A stretch of DNA of 64,000 nucleotides from Aquimarina macrocephali JAMB N27 (GTDB lineage: Bacteria > Bacteroidota > Bacteroidia > Flavobacteriales > Flavobacteriaceae), in the NCBI RefSeq assembly GCF_000520995.1, contig NZ_JACA01000027.1:62001-126000 (forward strand), in the 5' to 3' direction. The notes under the pieces were generated by a model, which saw only the letters and a list, made by a program, of their open reading frames with translations, was not told where the DNA came from and did not search any database. A program made the position numbers and the translations under genes. Below, piece after piece: positions 16,330-24,357 of this stretch; the stretch's first letter is position 1; every line of letters starts with the position of its first letter.

Positions 16330-18714
16330 TTAAAACTGAAAACGATATCCGAAATCAGGAAAAAAACCAATTTGATCTACCTGATCTACCTGATTAGTTA
16401 AACGGTTGTAACGACGCGTAAAAATATTCTCATTATTCGTTACATTTTGAAGATCAACATAAAACTGGTGAGAACGTTTTTTTGATTTACTATTAATTTT
16501 GTATCCAAATTTCACATCCAGCCTAAAATAATCATCATTTTGCTCACTAAAAGCCAAGTCCTCCTTTAATACCTGATAACCCGCTAACTGAGAAGCCTCT
16601 AGATCAACTGGAGTAAAATACCTTCCTCCTGATACTGTTACCTTAGTATCAAAAAACAATACATCTTTCTTCGACTTACCAATAGTAAATTCTTTTCCGG
16701 CAAGAAGATTTGCCACATATCCATTATTAAAAGGTGTGTTTCGTTCTACACCATCACTTCCTTCATACTTACTTTCGAATAGTGAAGTGGTTAACAATCC
16801 ATAATATCCATCACTAAAAAATTTTTCTAAGGTTAATTCTATCCCCTGATTAAAACCTGTACCATCATTAACCAGAGATACCCTATCGTTTTCGAATCCA
16901 AAATTTGCTCCTTCTGTCAAAGAAGAATAACTTGACGAAAAAGGTTCTACAGCGGCATTACTAACATCCTGATAATACACCTCTACTTTACCTCTCCAGC
17001 CTTTACTAATTCTTACATCATACCCCAATACATAATGATTACTTCTCACAAAATCAAGATCCTGATTGGTCTTTACGAGTTCTCCATTAACATCTTCATT
17101 TAAAAACAATAACGGCAAAGAAACTGGTTGATGATGTAATCCATATCCTAAACTAAAGCGATGATTTTGATTAACTTTATAAGAAAGTCCTGCTCTGGGT
17201 TCAAATACAAATTGTTCATTTAAAGTACTATACTGTCCATGTAGTCCTGCATTTAACGTTAGTTTTTCTGTAAGTCTGAACTGTCCCTGAATATAAGGCT
17301 GAATAATGCTTAGGTTTTCGTCTATATCTGTAAATGTAAATAAGTCCGGATCTCCATCTCCATTATTATCGGGTTGTTTTTCACGGTCACGCTGTAGAAA
17401 TTCTACACCAAAATTCTCTACCAAAACTCCGGTTCGAAGCGTACTTTTACTACTTAATTTAGAGTTAAAAAGCGTAGAAAACGTAAGGCGTGATTCTGTG
17501 TTATCGGCTTCAGTATATTTTATAATACGTTCTTGAGGGGTGTTTTTTTCAATAAAACGATCCGCCTGAAATTCATTAGTTGCAAAAGACCCAGCCACTG
17601 TTGTTCTTAAAAAAGAGGATGCCCCAATATTGATCTGGTGTTTTAGGCCAATCACTCCAAAACCAGAATCTGCCTTAGAATTTTCATCTTCGGCAGCAAA
17701 CAGATCATCCTCATCAATATCATCTCCAAGAAATTCAATATCCGAAAAACCAATAATCCCGAATAACGAAAAATTACCTAATTTACTTTTTCCAAAATCA
17801 ACATTAAATGAAACATCGTAGTAATTTGGTGTAGCTGATGTTCCTCCTGCCCCAATTCCTAAAATACTTACCAATGAATATCTTCCCGACACTAAAAATG
17901 AACCTTTATTTTTTCCTAAAGGTCCTTCTGCCATTGCTTCTACTCCACTAAAGATACCAACCTGTCCCGTAAATTCGTAATCATCTATATTCCCTTTTCG
18001 AAACCCTAAATCAAACACTCCTCCGATTGCATTACCATATTCTGATGGAAATGCTGATGTTATAAAATCAGAATTTTTTAAGAGATTTGGATTAAGTGCA
18101 GATACTGGTCCTCCTGTAGTGCCAGCTGTTGAGAAATGATTAGGACTTGGTATTGGCACTCCTTCTAACCGCCATAACAATCCAACAGGAGAATTACCTC
18201 GTATTACAATATCATTTCTACTATCATCGGGAGAAGAAACACCTGCAAAATTTGCTGCCAAACGACCGACATCACTTCTTCCTCCAGAAAAACGTGTTAC
18301 TTCCTCAACTCCAAACTGTCTGGCCGAAACAGATGTAAGTTTATTTATAGCCTGAGCTTTGTTTGTCTCTGATGTAATAATAACTTCATCTAATCGGTCA
18401 AAAGCTTCTATAAGTGCCACGTTAACGGCAGCGTCCTTACCAGAAGTCACTACAATGTTAGGTATCGTAATCGATTCGAACCCTATATAACTTACTCGTA
18501 TTGCTTGACGGCCAAGGGGTACATTTTCTAACGTAAAATATCCATCCATATCGGTTACCACCCCAATAGCTTGTTCTACATTTAATAACTCAATTGTAGC
18601 TCCTGGTAGAGGACTTTCAGATTGTTTATCGATTACAAGACCTTTAATTATTCCTGTTTGTGCACTTGCTACGTATCCTAGCACAATAATAAATACAAAA
18701 GTGATTTTTTTCAT
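16330..18714 (-). CDS. TonB-dependent receptor with carboxypeptidase-like N-domain
   Basis: A 794-residue outer-membrane receptor from the ATG at 18714 (signal peptide MKKITFVFIIVLGYVASAQ); an upstream in-frame codon at 18780 would add an implausible basic leader. Domains in order: a CarboxypepD_reg-like beta-sandwich (about 22-100, GIIKGLVIDKQSESPLPGA, VTDMDGYFTLENVP), a plug domain (about 115-235, DVGRLAANFAGVSSPDD, DIVIRGNSPVGLLWRLEGV) and a 22-strand-type barrel ending in FPDFGYRFQF with a terminal Phe, as needed for BAM insertion. No SusD partner is adjacent, so a polysaccharide-utilisation role is not supported; siderophore, peptide or metal uptake is possible. It is divergent from a LytS/LytTR operon. 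Confidence 0.92.
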   Translation of the reverse strand: MKKITFVFIIVLGYVASAQTGIIKGLVIDKQSESPLPGATIELLNVEQAIGVVTDMDGYFTLENVPLGRQAIRVSYIGFESITIPNIVVTSGKDAAVNVALIEAFDRLDEVIITSETNKAQAINKLTSVSARQFGVEEVTRFSGGRSDVGRLAANFAGVSSPDDSRNDIVIRGNSPVGLLWRLEGVPIPSPNHFSTAGTTGGPVSALNPNLLKNSDFITSAFPSEYGNAIGGVFDLGFRKGNIDDYEFTGQVGIFSGVEAMAEGPLGKNKGSFLVSGRYSLVSILGIGAGGTSATPNYYDVSFNVDFGKSKLGNFSLFGIIGFSDIEFLGDDIDEDDLFAAEDENSKADSGFGVIGLKHQINIGASSFLRTTVAGSFATNEFQADRFIEKNTPQERIIKYTEADNTESRLTFSTLFNSKLSSKSTLRTGVLVENFGVEFLQRDREKQPDNNGDGDPDLFTFTDIDENLSIIQPYIQGQFRLTEKLTLNAGLHGQYSTLNEQFVFEPRAGLSYKVNQNHRFSLGYGLHHQPVSLPLLFLNEDVNGELVKTNQDLDFVRSNHYVLGYDVRISKGWRGKVEVYYQDVSNAAVEPFSSSYSSLTEGANFGFENDRVSLVNDGTGFNQGIELTLEKFFSDGYYGLLTTSLFESKYEGSDGVERNTPFNNGYVANLLAGKEFTIGKSKKDVLFFDTKVTVSGGRYFTPVDLEASQLAGYQVLKEDLAFSEQNDDYFRLDVKFGYKINSKSKKRSHQFYVDLQNVTNNENIFTRRYNRLTNQVDQVDQIGFFPDFGYRFQF

Positions 18715-18934
18715 GATTTGATTACTATTTTGCTCAAATCTGTGACTTCTTTTGTAACTCCTAAAATTAAAAATACTCAATTGGTGTTTTTACCCGTGAA
18801 ATGTCAAAAACAAGTTTGAATAGTATAAAATGAAGTAATACCCTGTGTTATCAGGTCAAACTTTGTTTAAAACAATTCAGCGTTTTATTTAACGGTTGAA
18901 TATATCTATAAATGATTATTGGGTATCTGTTATG

Positions 18935-18942
18935 TATCTTTA
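18935..18942 (+). promoter_or_regulatory. Candidate -7 box for the LytS/LytTR operon
   Basis: TATCTTTA, one mismatch from the consensus, 43 bases before the ATG at 18986. A matching -33 element is not clear. The 271-base intergenic region also has to hold the promoter of the divergent receptor gene. Confidence 0.35.
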
Positions 18943-18985
18943 CAATACTATTAAATAAGAACACATCTATTATTGATTTTTATAC

Positions 18986-20065
18986 ATGATATCTAAAGCA
19001 TACATAAAGAAGTTTACATTTCGCTTTATCGTTATAAACGTGGTTTATTTCCTTATTAAATCGACTATTGATCATAATGGTGATGTTACAGAATTTGATG
19101 CTACTAGTTTATTTTATTATTTAACTGCTTTTTTCCTTTTTATATTCACCTGGGAGACCAATGACTGGTTAATACGACGGGAGATTACATCTAATCAAAG
19201 TAAAAGTCTGGATCTAAATAATGGAATGAAAATTATTGCTATCAATATGGCAATTTTTATCCCTATAGCTGCTTCACTGTATTATTTGGCGATTTTTGAA
19301 TTTAATCACATTTGTAAAATTAATACTGATAGACCCTGGTTATTATTTAGAATAGACTTTTTCAGAGCTACACTCTTAGGTTTCGCCGTTGTTATTTTTA
19401 ATCTTTTCTATTATTCTTTAAAACAGAAAAAAGAAATGGAGAATACAATGAATAAACTAAAAAAAGAGGTCATGACCTCTAAATATAGATCTTTAAAAAA
19501 TCAAATTAGTCCGCATTTTTTGTTCAATAGCTTAAATACTCTTACATCATTAATGTATCAAGACAGGGATTTGGCTTCTGATTTCGTATCAAGATTAGCC
19601 ACATGTTACAGGTATATCCTAGACAACCGTGAAGCTGATCTGGTAAGTTTGGAAAAAGAATTAAGTTTTCTCGACTCTTTTATATTTATGATGAATGTGA
19701 GACACGAAGGAGCACTTAGTATTACTACTCATATTTCTGTTAACCCAAAAGAATATGTAATCCCGACATTATCATTACAAATGCTTGTAGAAAATGCCTT
19801 AAAGCATAATTACTATTCCAAAGAAAAGGCTTTAGAAATTAGTATTATCTCTATTGAAAAAAGCAGTATTGTTATTCAGAATAATTTACGTGTAAGAAAA
19901 CAAAAAGAGGAATCTACACAATTAGGACTTAAAAATATTAAGAAGAGATATTCTTTTTATACAAATCAAGAGGTAGTAATAGAAACAGAGCATGAATATT
20001 TTAAAGTTACTCTCCCTCTATTGACCAAAGATATAAAAGAAGTTACCATGATAAAAGTTTCATAA
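18986..20065 (+). CDS. LytS/YehU-type sensor histidine kinase
   Basis: A 359-residue sensor with about four N-terminal membrane helices (residues roughly 12-145), then a coiled linker and a His_kinase domain (PF06580). The phospho-acceptor is His177 in NQISPHFLFNSLNTL, and the ATP-binding N-box is MLVENALKHN (266-275). A degenerate G-box, QLGLKNIKKRY, comes near the end. The sensing part is entirely membrane-embedded with no periplasmic domain, so the signal is likely lipophilic or intramembrane. The cognate regulator gene starts one base after the stop. Confidence 0.92.
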   Translation: MISKAYIKKFTFRFIVINVVYFLIKSTIDHNGDVTEFDATSLFYYLTAFFLFIFTWETNDWLIRREITSNQSKSLDLNNGMKIIAINMAIFIPIAASLYYLAIFEFNHICKINTDRPWLLFRIDFFRATLLGFAVVIFNLFYYSLKQKKEMENTMNKLKKEVMTSKYRSLKNQISPHFLFNSLNTLTSLMYQDRDLASDFVSRLATCYRYILDNREADLVSLEKELSFLDSFIFMMNVRHEGALSITTHISVNPKEYVIPTLSLQMLVENALKHNYYSKEKALEISIISIEKSSIVIQNNLRVRKQKEESTQLGLKNIKKRYSFYTNQEVVIETEHEYFKVTLPLLTKDIKEVTMIKVS

Positions 20066-20066
20066 A

Positions 20067-20825
20067 ATGACTGCTGTAATTGTTGAAGACGAAAATATAG
20101 CCTCTAAGCGTTTGGCAAATCTCATCGAAGAATTGGCTCCGGAAATAAAAATTGCCGGTCAAATCACTTCTGTAGAGAACGGACGACATTGGTTTGAGAA
20201 TAACCCACTCCCCGATCTAATATTCTTAGACATTCAGTTAAATGATGGATATGGATTCGATATTTTAGATACACTGGAAGATCATCCCCCTATAATATTT
20301 ACTACGGCATATAATGAATATGCAATAAGAGGTTTTAAATACAATGGGCTGGATTACCTTTTAAAACCAATTGATAAAAAAGATTTAAAAAACGCTCTCG
20401 CCAAATACAAAAAGAGTTTTACAGAGTCTGATAAATCAATAGATGATGCAAAATTCGAGCGCATCAAAAACTTGTTTGTAAAAGAATACAAACGTCGTTT
20501 TATGGTTAAGGTCGGAAATCAATTTAACACCTTTAGTGTTGATGATATTGCTTATTTTAAGTCTCATGAAGGAATTATTTTTTTGCACTCTCACACTGGA
20601 AAACAATATCCTATTGAATACACTATAGATCAACTGGAAGAAATTCTAGATCCTATTCATTTCTTTAGAATTAATAGAAAGTTTATGATTTCTGTTAAAG
20701 CTGTGATCGAGATCCACAGTTATTTTAATAGTCGATTATTATTGAAACTAAAGCCTATGGACGATGATCAGATTATTGTTTCCAGAGAGCGGACCTCTAA
20801 TTTCAAAAAGTGGCTTGACCTTTAA
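20067..20825 (+). CDS. LytTR-family response regulator
   Basis: A 252-residue regulator. The receiver domain has the acidic pocket Asp8/Glu9, phospho-acceptor Asp55 in LIFLDIQ, the TTAY switch (79-82) and Lys100 in LLKPI. After a linker, a LytTR DNA-binding domain (about 145-250) shows GNQFNTFSVDDIAYFKSHEG, FFRINRKFMIS and VSRERTSNFKKWL. It should be phosphorylated by the kinase encoded immediately upstream. Likely targets are its own operon and the divergent TonB-dependent receptor gene, but I cannot identify the binding repeats with confidence. Confidence 0.93.
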   Translation: MTAVIVEDENIASKRLANLIEELAPEIKIAGQITSVENGRHWFENNPLPDLIFLDIQLNDGYGFDILDTLEDHPPIIFTTAYNEYAIRGFKYNGLDYLLKPIDKKDLKNALAKYKKSFTESDKSIDDAKFERIKNLFVKEYKRRFMVKVGNQFNTFSVDDIAYFKSHEGIIFLHSHTGKQYPIEYTIDQLEEILDPIHFFRINRKFMISVKAVIEIHSYFNSRLLLKLKPMDDDQIIVSRERTSNFKKWLDL

Positions 20826-20833
20826 TTTACAAA

Positions 20834-21460
20834 ATGTTGAAAAAAATTACCCAAGTCATTTTTGTCCTATTAAGTACTGTAATAGGCCTCTATCCTTTTG
20901 TATATCTCTTTGTGAATCGAAAATTTGGTTTATTAAGTTCGAAAAGTAGTGATTTACTTGTCGATACCATTTGGAATATTGCCTTATATAGTCATATCTT
21001 TTTGGGAGGTGTTGCACTACTGGTAGGTTGGATTCAGTTTAATAAAAAAATAAGAACCTCTCGATCAAAATTGCATAAACGTATTGGGAAAATCTATGTG
21101 ATTATGGTCTTTATAAGTGGAGTTTCGGGAATTTATATTGGTTTCTTTGCTACAGGAGGAATTATTGCATCTCTTGGGTTTATATCCTTAGGAATACTTT
21201 GGGTATATACTACCTATAAAGCGTATTGGTATGCCAAGACTGTCCGGATATCCCAACATCAAGCTATGATGTATTACAGTTATGCAGCCTGTTTTTCTGC
21301 AGTAACACTTAGAATATGGTTACCCATACTTATCATGCTTATTGGAGATTTTATCATTGCATATCAAATAGTAGCATGGCTTTGCTGGATTCCGAATCTT
21401 ATTTTCGCATATTATCTTGTGGGTAAAATCAAATCTAGATTAGTTGTAAATTCTATTTAA
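20834..21460 (+). CDS. DUF2306 membrane protein
   Basis: A 208-residue membrane protein with about six helices. The block HIFLGGVALLVGWIQF, then SKLHKRIGKIYV, and the later ISQHQAMMYYSYA and TLRIWLPI are characteristic of DUF2306. Conserved histidines (HIFLGG, LHKRIG, QHQAMM) suggest heme or metal binding similar to cytochrome b561-like folds, but the function is unknown. It begins 8 bases after the response regulator stop and is almost certainly co-transcribed with the two-component pair; it may help to sense or respond to the same signal. Confidence 0.85.
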   Translation: MLKKITQVIFVLLSTVIGLYPFVYLFVNRKFGLLSSKSSDLLVDTIWNIALYSHIFLGGVALLVGWIQFNKKIRTSRSKLHKRIGKIYVIMVFISGVSGIYIGFFATGGIIASLGFISLGILWVYTTYKAYWYAKTVRISQHQAMMYYSYAACFSAVTLRIWLPILIMLIGDFIIAYQIVAWLCWIPNLIFAYYLVGKIKSRLVVNSI

Positions 21461-21471
21461 ATATCACTATA

Positions 21472-21503
21472 AAAAATGCTCCCGGTATATCAGGAGCATT
21501 TTT
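21472..21503. terminator. Bidirectional terminator
   Basis: 11-base arms AAAAATGCTCC (21472-21482) and GGAGCATTTTT (21493-21503) with a 10-base loop. It separates the DUF2306 gene (plus) from the Arc-like gene (minus) and has A/T tracts suitable for both directions. Confidence 0.85.
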
Positions 21504-21531
21504 ACACTAGTAAATATTTAAAATCTTTATA

Positions 21532-21711
21532 CTATTCTTCAGAATCGTTAGACTTCTTTTTAGGTTTCAAACGCTTAGCATCTTTAAGACTTTTATGTAT
21601 CATCCATTCTAATTGCCCATTAACACTCCGAAATTCATCATCAGCCCATTTCTCAATCGACTTAAATGTTTCTGGATCTATTCTAAGAACAAATGATTTT
21701 TTCTTACTCAT
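21532..21711 (-). CDS. Small Arc-like DNA-binding protein
   Basis: A 59-residue protein, starting MSKKKSFVLRIDPETFKSIE and ending in a basic then acidic tail (RLKPKKKSNDSEE). The beta-strand SFVLRIDPE followed by two helices (ETFKSIEKWADDEF, SVNGQLEWMIHKSLKDA) is the ribbon-helix-helix layout of the Arc family (PF03869). It probably dimerises and binds DNA through the strand residues. Its ATG lies three bases after the stop of the SPFH gene on the same strand, so the two should be translated from one message. No toxin partner is seen, so a toxin-antitoxin role is not supported. Confidence 0.8.
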   Translation of the reverse strand: MSKKKSFVLRIDPETFKSIEKWADDEFRSVNGQLEWMIHKSLKDAKRLKPKKKSNDSEE

Positions 21712-21714
21712 AAA

Positions 21715-22569
21715 TTACGAATGTAATGTTCCAGTATTAATTACTGGTGTTGCTTCTTTATCTCCGCACAGGACAACCATCAAATTACTCACCATAGATG
21801 CTTTCTTATCATCATCAAAATCTATAATATCATCTGCAGATAATTTGGTTAAAGCATCTTCTACCATACCAACAGCTCCTTCTACTATTTTTTTACGAGC
21901 TGCTACGATAGCTACTGCTTGTTGCCTTTTTAACATCGAGCTTGCTATTTCTGGTGCATATGCCAGATATCCAATTCTGGCTTCCAGAACTTCTATTCCA
22001 GCAATGGCTAAACGCTCTGTTATTTCATTCTCTAAAGCTTCATTTACTTCATCCATACCAGATAGCAATGTTACTTCCTGTTGCCCATCAGCAAAATTAT
22101 CATACGGATACGAACCTGCAAGTTTTCTTACTGCTGCATCAGTTTGCACTCTTACAAACTCTTCGTACTGATCAACATCAAAGGCTGCTTTATATGTATC
22201 CGCTACCTTCCACACCAAAATTACATTAATCAAAATTGGATTACCAATTTTATCATTCACTTTTACCCGTTCGCTATAGAAGTTTCTGGCTCGCAAAGAA
22301 ATTCTTTGTTTCGTAAAAAAAGGATTGGCCCAAAAGAAACCATTATTCTTTACTGTTCCTTTATACGCTCCAAATAACACCATTACTTTAGAACTATTAG
22401 GGTTTACAATAAAAAAACCTTTAATGATAAACAATATTACCACTATAAGAATTATAAATAAGGGATTTTCACTTAGAAGCAAACCAGTAACCATCCCCAT
22501 TACAACTAACATAAGTAGACCTAACATTAGATAACTACTACTCGCTTTTATACTTTTTTCATATTTCAT
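21715..22569 (-). CDS. SPFH/Band 7 domain membrane scaffold protein
   Basis: A 284-residue protein with two closely spaced N-terminal hydrophobic segments (about 12-32 and 35-53), then an SPFH domain (about 55-235): NSSKVMVLFGAYKGTVK, GFFWANPF, ISLRARNF, DKIGNPILINVILVWKV and a helical IEVLEARIGYLAYAPEIASSMLKRQQA. Proteins of this family form membrane-anchored oligomeric scaffolds. The C-terminal part (GAVGMVEDALTKLSADDIIDFDDDKKASMVSNLMVVLCGDKEATPV) is the form seen in Bacteroidota SPFH proteins that pair with an Arc-like gene. The partner gene follows three bases downstream. Confidence 0.9.
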   Translation of the reverse strand: MKYEKSIKASSSYLMLGLLMLVVMGMVTGLLLSENPLFIILIVVILFIIKGFFIVNPNSSKVMVLFGAYKGTVKNNGFFWANPFFTKQRISLRARNFYSERVKVNDKIGNPILINVILVWKVADTYKAAFDVDQYEEFVRVQTDAAVRKLAGSYPYDNFADGQQEVTLLSGMDEVNEALENEITERLAIAGIEVLEARIGYLAYAPEIASSMLKRQQAVAIVAARKKIVEGAVGMVEDALTKLSADDIIDFDDDKKASMVSNLMVVLCGDKEATPVINTGTLHS

Positions 22570-22768
22570 AATAATATCATTTTGATATCACAATAATACA
22601 AATATTTTTTTAATATTATGAGAAATGCTTAAATATTAACTATTTAAAGAAGTAAAAAATTCCTTAGTTCAATTATTTCATTTTAGACTTGGATTAAAAA
22701 ACAAAAACGCTCTTTATAACCAAGAGCGTTTTTGAAACATTAACTAACTAAATCTCAAATCAATCAAA

Positions 22769-23206
22769 TCATGAAATCTCAATCAACCGTTTTGGTTGTA
22801 CTTTTGCTTCTTCTTTTTTAGGGAGTTTTACCAATAGTACTCCGTTTTCATATGAAGCTTCAATCTTGTTACCATTTACCGCTTCTGGCAAGCTAAATGA
22901 ACGTTTAAATGCATCGTACCCAAATTCTTTTCGGGTGTATTTTCCTTTTTCATCCTTAGTTTCTTTTTCTGATGTAGTTTCAGAAGAAATGGTAAGGACA
23001 TCATTATTCAGTTCAATGTTAAAATCTTTTTTAGCAAGTCCTGGTGCAGCTAATTCTACTACAAAATCCTCATCTGTTTCTTTTACATTAACCGCTGGAG
23101 TATTTACACCTATTTTATTGATATTAGATGTTCCACCAAGCCAATCGGTAGTAAAGAAATCATCAAAAAGAAAAGGTAATCTGTCTGTTTTTTTTAGTAA
23201 ACTCAT
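22769..23206 (-). CDS. Small heat-shock protein, Hsp20/alpha-crystallin family
   Basis: A 145-residue Hsp20. The alpha-crystallin domain runs from about residue 36 (PAVNVKETDEDFVVELAAPGL) to 132, with NIELNNDVLTISSE, YTRKEFGYDAFKRSFSLP and the conserved NGVLLVKLPKK (beta9). It ends with an RLIEIS tail close to the I-x-I type oligomerisation motif. It acts as an ATP-independent holdase for unfolding proteins. The gene is monocistronic: a terminator lies at 23366-23399 upstream, and a palindrome-rich leader (23284-23326) may be its heat or stress operator. Confidence 0.95.
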   Translation of the reverse strand: MSLLKKTDRLPFLFDDFFTTDWLGGTSNINKIGVNTPAVNVKETDEDFVVELAAPGLAKKDFNIELNNDVLTISSETTSEKETKDEKGKYTRKEFGYDAFKRSFSLPEAVNGNKIEASYENGVLLVKLPKKEEAKVQPKRLIEIS

Positions 23207-23283
23207 TGTATATTTTTTTAAGGTTATTCAAAATTTCAATTACAATGAGTGTATAGCAATTTGGATTCCATTTCAAAATAACA

Positions 23284-23326
23284 GACATTTTGTCATTATT
23301 CTACATTCTAATAATGACATTTTGTC
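23284..23326. promoter_or_regulatory. Operator-like palindrome cluster upstream of hsp20
   Basis: Two identical 11-base partial palindromes GACATTTTGTC (23284-23294 and 23316-23326) are spaced 32 bases start to start, about three helical turns. They overlap a perfect 10-base inverted repeat TGTCATTATT / AATAATGACA (23291-23300 and 23310-23319) with a 9-base spacer. The inverted-repeat-N9-inverted-repeat layout resembles CIRCE in geometry but not in sequence. A further TGACAAAA lies at 23346-23353. The gene start is at 23206. Confidence 0.5.
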
Positions 23327-23365
23327 AAAAATATCTTTATTAGAATGACAAAACATCTTAAATAC

Positions 23366-23399
23366 AAAAAACCCAAAAGGATTATCTTTCGGGTTTTTT
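23366..23399. terminator. Terminator between TerB-like and hsp20 units
   Basis: Stem formed by AAAAAACCC and GGGTTTTTT, extended inward by AAAG/CTTT pairs with one mismatch, with a T-run on both strands. It ends the minus-strand transcript of the TerB-like gene (stop at 23495). Confidence 0.75.
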
Positions 23400-23494
23400 T
23401 TAGTTATAGATTACAGAAACTTAATTACAGATAAGTCGGTTTTCTATTAATAGAACATCGGTTTTGTTACCTAAATGGTTTCAAAGTCAATATA

Positions 23495-23896
23495 TTAATT
23501 ATAAAAACGTGTAAAAATAGAGACCAATTCTTTTGGTGGAATTATCTTATTCGGGTAGTCATTCATTTTCTCCAGAACCGTATCAACCGCTTCTAATCTC
23601 AGTCCCATATGCAATCCTATTTCTTTTATCTTATGAATTTCTAATTGAGAAGTCTCCTGATCTATATTCATAAGCAGCACCAATCTATGAAATTGAAGAA
23701 TTCTTTGCGATTCGGGCTGTAAATTCTTTTTTTCTACTCCTTCCTCTATCAAAACATCTACCTCTTCTTTTGTAATCTTAAGCTGCGATGCAATGGCCAG
23801 AATAAAGTTATATTCTTGTTCTTTAAATTTTTTATCTGCTTTTGCAAACTGTATCATTTCAGAAAGCAAACTTAATTTCTCATCTTTACTATACAT
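23495..23896 (-). CDS. TerB-like domain protein
   Basis: A 133-residue all-helical cytoplasmic protein matching the TerB-like superfamily: KLSLLSEMIQFAKADKKFKEQEYNFILAI at the start (an acidic helix-turn-helix that binds divalent cations in some members), then a central LQFHRLVLLMNID and a C-terminal GLRLEAVDTVLEKM. Family members occur in tellurite resistance and stress contexts, but no ter operon is present here. Function is unknown. The gene is transcribed alone toward hsp20 and ends before the terminator at 23366-23399. Confidence 0.7.
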   Translation of the reverse strand: MYSKDEKLSLLSEMIQFAKADKKFKEQEYNFILAIASQLKITKEEVDVLIEEGVEKKNLQPESQRILQFHRLVLLMNIDQETSQLEIHKIKEIGLHMGLRLEAVDTVLEKMNDYPNKIIPPKELVSIFTRFYN

Positions 23897-24000
23897 AAAC
23901 CAATTACTTTTTGTCGAAAATAGTAATTTTCAACTAAACTCATATAACATTCTTTATATTCAACTTCTAATTTTAATCCCATTTTCAATTCAAAAAAATA

Positions 24001-24008
24001 TACCTTTG
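24001..24008 (+). promoter_or_regulatory. -7 box almost touching the DUF1456 start codon
   Basis: TACCTTTG matches TANNTTTG exactly. It ends only four bases before the ATG at 24013, so transcription should begin at or very near the start codon, giving a leaderless or near-leaderless mRNA. No -33 element is clear. Confidence 0.5.
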
Positions 24009-24012
24009 CAAT

Positions 24013-24279
24013 ATGGGTTTAACAAACAATGATATTTTCAAAAAGTTAAGGGTTGCACATAAATTACGCGATGACGATATTGTAAAAATTTGCACATTAG
24101 TAGATTTTAAAGTTACCAAAAGTGAATTAGGTGCATTTTTCAGAAATGAGAATCATCCAAAATACATGGAATGTGGTGATCAAATACTACGTAACTTCTT
24201 AAACGGGTTAATTATTCATCTTAGAGGTCCAATGCCCGAAAAAAAGAAAGACCCTGCAAAGGATAAGAACACAAACTAA
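24013..24279 (+). CDS. DUF1456 (YehS-like) protein
   Basis: An 88-residue protein with the DUF1456 layout: an N-terminal NNDIFKKLRVAHKLRDDDIV helix pair, CTLVDFKVTKSELGAFFR, then PKYMECGDQILRNFLNGLI. The E. coli YehS has two such repeats; here only one is present, followed by a short charged tail. The N-terminus NNDI matches the family's start, which supports the ATG at 24013 even though the -7 box is only four bases away. The function is unknown. Confidence 0.8.
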   Translation: MGLTNNDIFKKLRVAHKLRDDDIVKICTLVDFKVTKSELGAFFRNENHPKYMECGDQILRNFLNGLIIHLRGPMPEKKKDPAKDKNTN

Positions 24280-24357
24280 CGTTTTTTACTTCGAAATAAA
24301 TGCTTAATTTGGTTGGACCAATATTTTTCATCCAACAATCACTCAACTTAAGTATCT

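Noticed and set aside
21532..21711. Toxin-antitoxin module from the Arc-like protein
   Set aside because: No toxin gene is adjacent; the only close partner is the SPFH gene.
21476..22171. A 231-codon open frame on the plus strand
   Set aside because: It is antisense to the Arc-like and SPFH genes, its residues are low in conserved features (Ser/Leu/Thr-rich), and the opposite strand has clear family matches.
22866..23348. A 160-codon open frame antisense to hsp20 and its leader
   Set aside because: The plus-strand frame reads Ser/Phe-rich noise over the Hsp20 coding sequence.
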